NCBI GenBank assembly: GCA_022592445.1
Contig: JABYQR010000404.1
Location: forward strand, 1 to 39,054
DNA length: 39,054 nucleotides
Direction of reading: 5' to 3'
DNA from: Cytidiella melzeri
Lineage: Eukaryota; Basidiomycota; Agaricomycetes; Polyporales; Irpicaceae
Below the pieces are notes generated by a model. It saw only the letters and a list, made by a program, of their open reading frames with translations. It was not told the origin of the DNA and searched no databases. The position numbers and the translations under genes were made by a program. Below are positions 36,397 to 39,054 of the stretch, one piece after another; the first letter of the stretch is position 1; every line of letters starts with the position of its first letter.

Positions 36397-39054
36397 TCAG
36401 GGTGCAGTGAAGTTCACTAGTCCAAGACTCCCACTGAATTTAGACTGTTTCTGAAATGCCAATGACTTGGTCATAATATCAGCAACTTGGTCTTCAGTTG
36501 GGATGGCATAGAGTTCTGCCTTTTTGTCTTCATTTATGAACTCGCGAACATAGTGGTAACGAATGTCAATGTGCTTTGAACGAGCTTCAATCTTTGGATT
36601 CTTTGTGAAGAAGATGGCACCGTGGTTGTCGCAATAGATCGTAGTGGGACCTCTTGGTGACATATCCAATTCCGTAAGCATAGTACGTATCCAAGCACAC
36701 TGCCTCGCTGTGTCGCATAATGCCATGTACTCTGCTTCCATTGAAGAGAGTGCTACGGTCTTCTGTTTCCTTGAGACCCATGACACTGCGCCTTTGGCCA
36801 GAAGGAATGCATAGCCAGTAGTGGAGTGTCTATCGTCTTTGTTCTCAGCCCAGTCTGCGTCTGAGTACCCAACTAGTCCAGATTGGCTGCGTCCATCATA
36901 CTTGATAGCATATGACTGAGTACCAAGTAGATAACGGAGTATGTACTTTGCAGCATTCATATGGATCTGAGTGGGATTTGACATATACTGAGAAAGACGT
37001 ATGACAGCATATGAAATGTCGGGACGAGTACCAATCATAACATATATGAGTGTACCAATCAAGGCTTGATACAAACTCCTAAGCTCATGTTCCGCTGTAT
37101 AGTCAGAATCTGCTTTACGAAGTTCTAGTCCAGATGGTAAAGGTGTACGGGCAGGATTAGCATTGATCATTTGAAAACGTTTAAGAGCATCTTCAATGTA
37201 CGACCCTTGAGAAAGGTAGAGTGTACGCTCTTTACGATTTCTATGCACTTGCATGCCTAGGATTAGCTTTGCTTCTCCTAAGTCACGCATCTCATATTGA
37301 TTCATGAGATTTGTTTTGAGTGCTTTGATCCCAGCTTTATCGTTGCCAATAGGAAATATATCATCAAAATAGAGGATAAGCATCAAAGTCCCCCCTTGTT
37401 GGTGATATATGTATACACCAGCATCGGACTCAATACGTTCAAAGCCTAAAGCTACAAGCGTATTGTGTATTTTGATATTCCAAGTTCGTGAAGCTTGTTT
37501 AAGCCCATAAATGGCTTTCTTGAGCAAACAAACATGGTTCTCTTTTCCCTTCTCTACGAAACCTTCTGGTTGTTCCATATAGATTTCCTCATCCAGTTCG
37601 CCGTACAGGAATGCTGTTTTTACGTCCAGTGCCTCGATTTCCCAATTCTCAAGTGCAGCTATAGCTAGTAGCGTGCGGATGGACTCAAAACGTGCGACTG
37701 GTGAGAAGGTTTCTTGATAATCGATTCCTTCAACTTGCGTGAAGCCTTTTGCTACAAGACGTGCTTTGTAACGACCGTCAGATTTAACTGCAAAGACCCA
37801 TTTGCATTTGACTATTTTTCGTGAAGGGTCTGGTCGCTTAACAAGCTTCCAAGTGCCATTCTTCATTTGAGAGGCAATTTCGTCTTGTGCAGCAGCGTAC
37901 CATAAATCTCTATTGTCACTTTTCATCGCTTGTTTCCAAGTCTGAGGAAATTTGTTCATTGCGAACGCCGTGACATATGAAGACAATATATGTTCTAGAG
38001 ATTCAGATTGACCCTCCGATTGACTCGGTAGATCAGATGGGAGATCAATGTTTGATTCCTCCGGTGTCGAAGGTAATCTAGAAGATCCAGGTACTGGATT
38101 AGACGCTGTACGTCTTACTGGTCCAGGTACTGCTGGCTTCGTTGATTCTCTCCATTTAGCCGTTTGCTCCTTTTGTCGCTTTTCAACACCCTTATCGCGT
38201 GCAACTGCTTGTTCATTACGCTTCACTTCGTCGACTGGGTTAAAGCCAAGCGAAGGATTCTTTCCAGCAGTTGATCTCTTTGGTCGAGACGGTGGTGGCT
38301 GCTGTACTGGTTGACGTGCGTTTGAACGTGAAGGCTGAGGCAGTGCTTGCTGCGGTCTACTGACTGGTGTGCCGCGGGTATTACGACTGGGTGCTCTCGG
38401 CTGAGGTACAGGCTGCTGAGGAGGATTCTGCGGTTCTTGTTGTCTTGGATGATTATCATCTCTATCATCAAGCTCATTGTGACCAGCATCATCGTCCTCA
38501 TCAACAAAAGGTAAATCGATATCATGTAGAGGTTGTGGATTATCGTCGGATTGGGGTTGTTTGGAAAGAGTAGTATCAAGATTGGTACGATATGGGAAAG
38601 TATTCTCGTCAAACTTTACGTCGGTCGCTAAGACTATCCGTTGTTTATCCCAGAACCGGTAACCCTTAAGACCAGGTTCATATCCAACGAATATCATAGG
38701 AGCTGCCTTGGCAGACAGCTTGTTCTGGCGACGTTCCTTGTGTATAAAGACGTATGCGCGACATCCAAATACACGAAGGCGAGAAATATCAGGTTTTTCA
38801 CCCAAAAATTTCTCGATAGGTGTGTGCCAATTAAGACGCTGACTTGGTAGGCAGTTATAAACGTATACGGCAGCCTCGCATGACAACTTCCAAAAGCCAT
38901 TAGAAAGACCAGCGTGGTGACGCATGGCTTCTGCTTTATAAACAATTGTCTGCTGCCATCGTTCCGCTCTCCCATTCTGCTGATGAGAATAAGGCGTGGA
39001 TGTCTGACGTTCTATACCATACTGATGTAGGTATTTAGTGAACTCATCATTCAA
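36397..39054 (-). CDS. copia polyprotein, C-terminal part: integrase, RT, RNase H (partial)
   Basis: The visible 885 residues start inside integrase: SHQQNGRAERWQQTI carries the last catalytic Glu (residue 31), followed by LRVFGCRAYVF and FVGYEPGLKGYRFWD. A Pro/Gln/Ser-rich linker covers about residues 190-350. RT follows: WKLVKRPDPSRKIVKCKWVF, ALDVKTAFLYGELDEEIYM, ICLLKKAIYGLKQ-type motif (here CLLKKAIYGLKQASRTW) and LILYFDDIF (about residue 560). RNase H shows GYSDADWAENKDDRHSTTGY, LSSMEAEYMAL and YCDNHGAIFFTKNP. All catalytic acids are present. The catalytic loop is YFDD where copia RTs mostly have YVDD. The frame ends with TGA at 36397-36399, just before the polypurine tract. The element may be functional if its 5' part is intact. 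Confidence 0.9.
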   Translation of the reverse strand: MNDEFTKYLHQYGIERQTSTPYSHQQNGRAERWQQTIVYKAEAMRHHAGLSNGFWKLSCEAAVYVYNCLPSQRLNWHTPIEKFLGEKPDISRLRVFGCRAYVFIHKERRQNKLSAKAAPMIFVGYEPGLKGYRFWDKQRIVLATDVKFDENTFPYRTNLDTTLSKQPQSDDNPQPLHDIDLPFVDEDDDAGHNELDDRDDNHPRQQEPQNPPQQPVPQPRAPSRNTRGTPVSRPQQALPQPSRSNARQPVQQPPPSRPKRSTAGKNPSLGFNPVDEVKRNEQAVARDKGVEKRQKEQTAKWRESTKPAVPGPVRRTASNPVPGSSRLPSTPEESNIDLPSDLPSQSEGQSESLEHILSSYVTAFAMNKFPQTWKQAMKSDNRDLWYAAAQDEIASQMKNGTWKLVKRPDPSRKIVKCKWVFAVKSDGRYKARLVAKGFTQVEGIDYQETFSPVARFESIRTLLAIAALENWEIEALDVKTAFLYGELDEEIYMEQPEGFVEKGKENHVCLLKKAIYGLKQASRTWNIKIHNTLVALGFERIESDAGVYIYHQQGGTLMLILYFDDIFPIGNDKAGIKALKTNLMNQYEMRDLGEAKLILGMQVHRNRKERTLYLSQGSYIEDALKRFQMINANPARTPLPSGLELRKADSDYTAEHELRSLYQALIGTLIYVMIGTRPDISYAVIRLSQYMSNPTQIHMNAAKYILRYLLGTQSYAIKYDGRSQSGLVGYSDADWAENKDDRHSTTGYAFLLAKGAVSWVSRKQKTVALSSMEAEYMALCDTARQCAWIRTMLTELDMSPRGPTTIYCDNHGAIFFTKNPKIEARSKHIDIRYHYVREFINEDKKAELYAIPTEDQVADIMTKSLAFQKQSKFSGSLGLVNFTAP

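Larger units (their letters stand above)
35817..39054 (-). mobile_element. second Ty1/copia LTR retrotransposon, 3' part
   Basis: Read on the minus strand it contains the integrase C-terminal part, RT, RNase H, a polypurine tract and the 3' LTR. It leaves the window at 39,054. The 885-codon visible frame is open. Its LTR (TGTCAAAG...) differs from that of the left copia element, so the window samples two copia families in different states of decay. Confidence 0.85.

Noticed and set aside
38048..38612. Long plus-strand and alternative-frame ORFs over the copia polyprotein linker
   Set aside because: They are shadows of a repetitive Pro/Gln-rich coding stretch without domain character.

Overview
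The window looks like nuclear DNA of a basidiomycete fungus, most likely a mushroom-forming Agaricomycete. The host genes are split by many introns of about 50-70 nt with GT...CTRAY...YAG signals. Their families are typical of agaric genomes: a DUF6534-type seven-helix membrane protein, a secreted aryl-alcohol-oxidase-like GMC flavoprotein, an FtsJ-like methyltransferase-fold protein and a stand-alone adenylation enzyme. I see no bacterial operons, rRNA, tRNA or CRISPR.

Left third (1-13,200): nested retroelements. A decayed Ty1/copia element (minus strand; LTR, initiator-tRNA primer site, broken gag-protease) leaves the window at base 1. Next to it is a LINE (minus strand; ORF1 gag with zinc knuckles, ORF2 endonuclease-RT-RNase H) running from about 13,160 down to about 1,640. 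Its ORF2 is split after codon 25 by a complete 5,536-bp tyrosine-recombinase retrotransposon of Ngaro type (5,431-10,966, plus strand). That element has gag, RT-RNase H and a tyrosine recombinase, bounded by split direct repeats in the order A1 - ORFs - B1 - A2 - B2. Removing it restores the LINE reading frame exactly, without a target duplication. The LINE appears dead for another reason: the usual catalytic Asp is replaced by Asn in both the endonuclease and the RT.

Middle and right (13,200-34,750): host genes. In order these are an unrecognised 403-aa protein (+), a coiled-coil-like protein (+), the FtsJ-like protein (-), the 592-aa adenylation enzyme (+), the DUF6534 membrane protein (-), a 733-bp inverted-repeat DNA element (probable MITE), a doubtful Cys-rich ORF (-), the GMC oxidoreductase (-), a single-pass membrane protein with a secreted ectodomain (-), and a NagZ-like GH3 beta-N-acetylhexosaminidase (-). 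The last four lie on the minus strand, but nothing shows that they act together.

Right edge (35,817-39,054): the 3' part of a second, different Ty1/copia element (integrase C-terminus, RT, RNase H, polypurine tract, 3' LTR), with its visible reading frame open.

The most interesting structure is terminal repeat A of the Ngaro-like element. It combines a TATA box, several strong hairpins and a probable 59-nt intron whose 5' splice site lies inside a perfect hairpin. All three differences between the paired repeats, and both catalytic losses in the LINE, are transitions at CpG sites, which suggests cytosine methylation or a RIP-like process.
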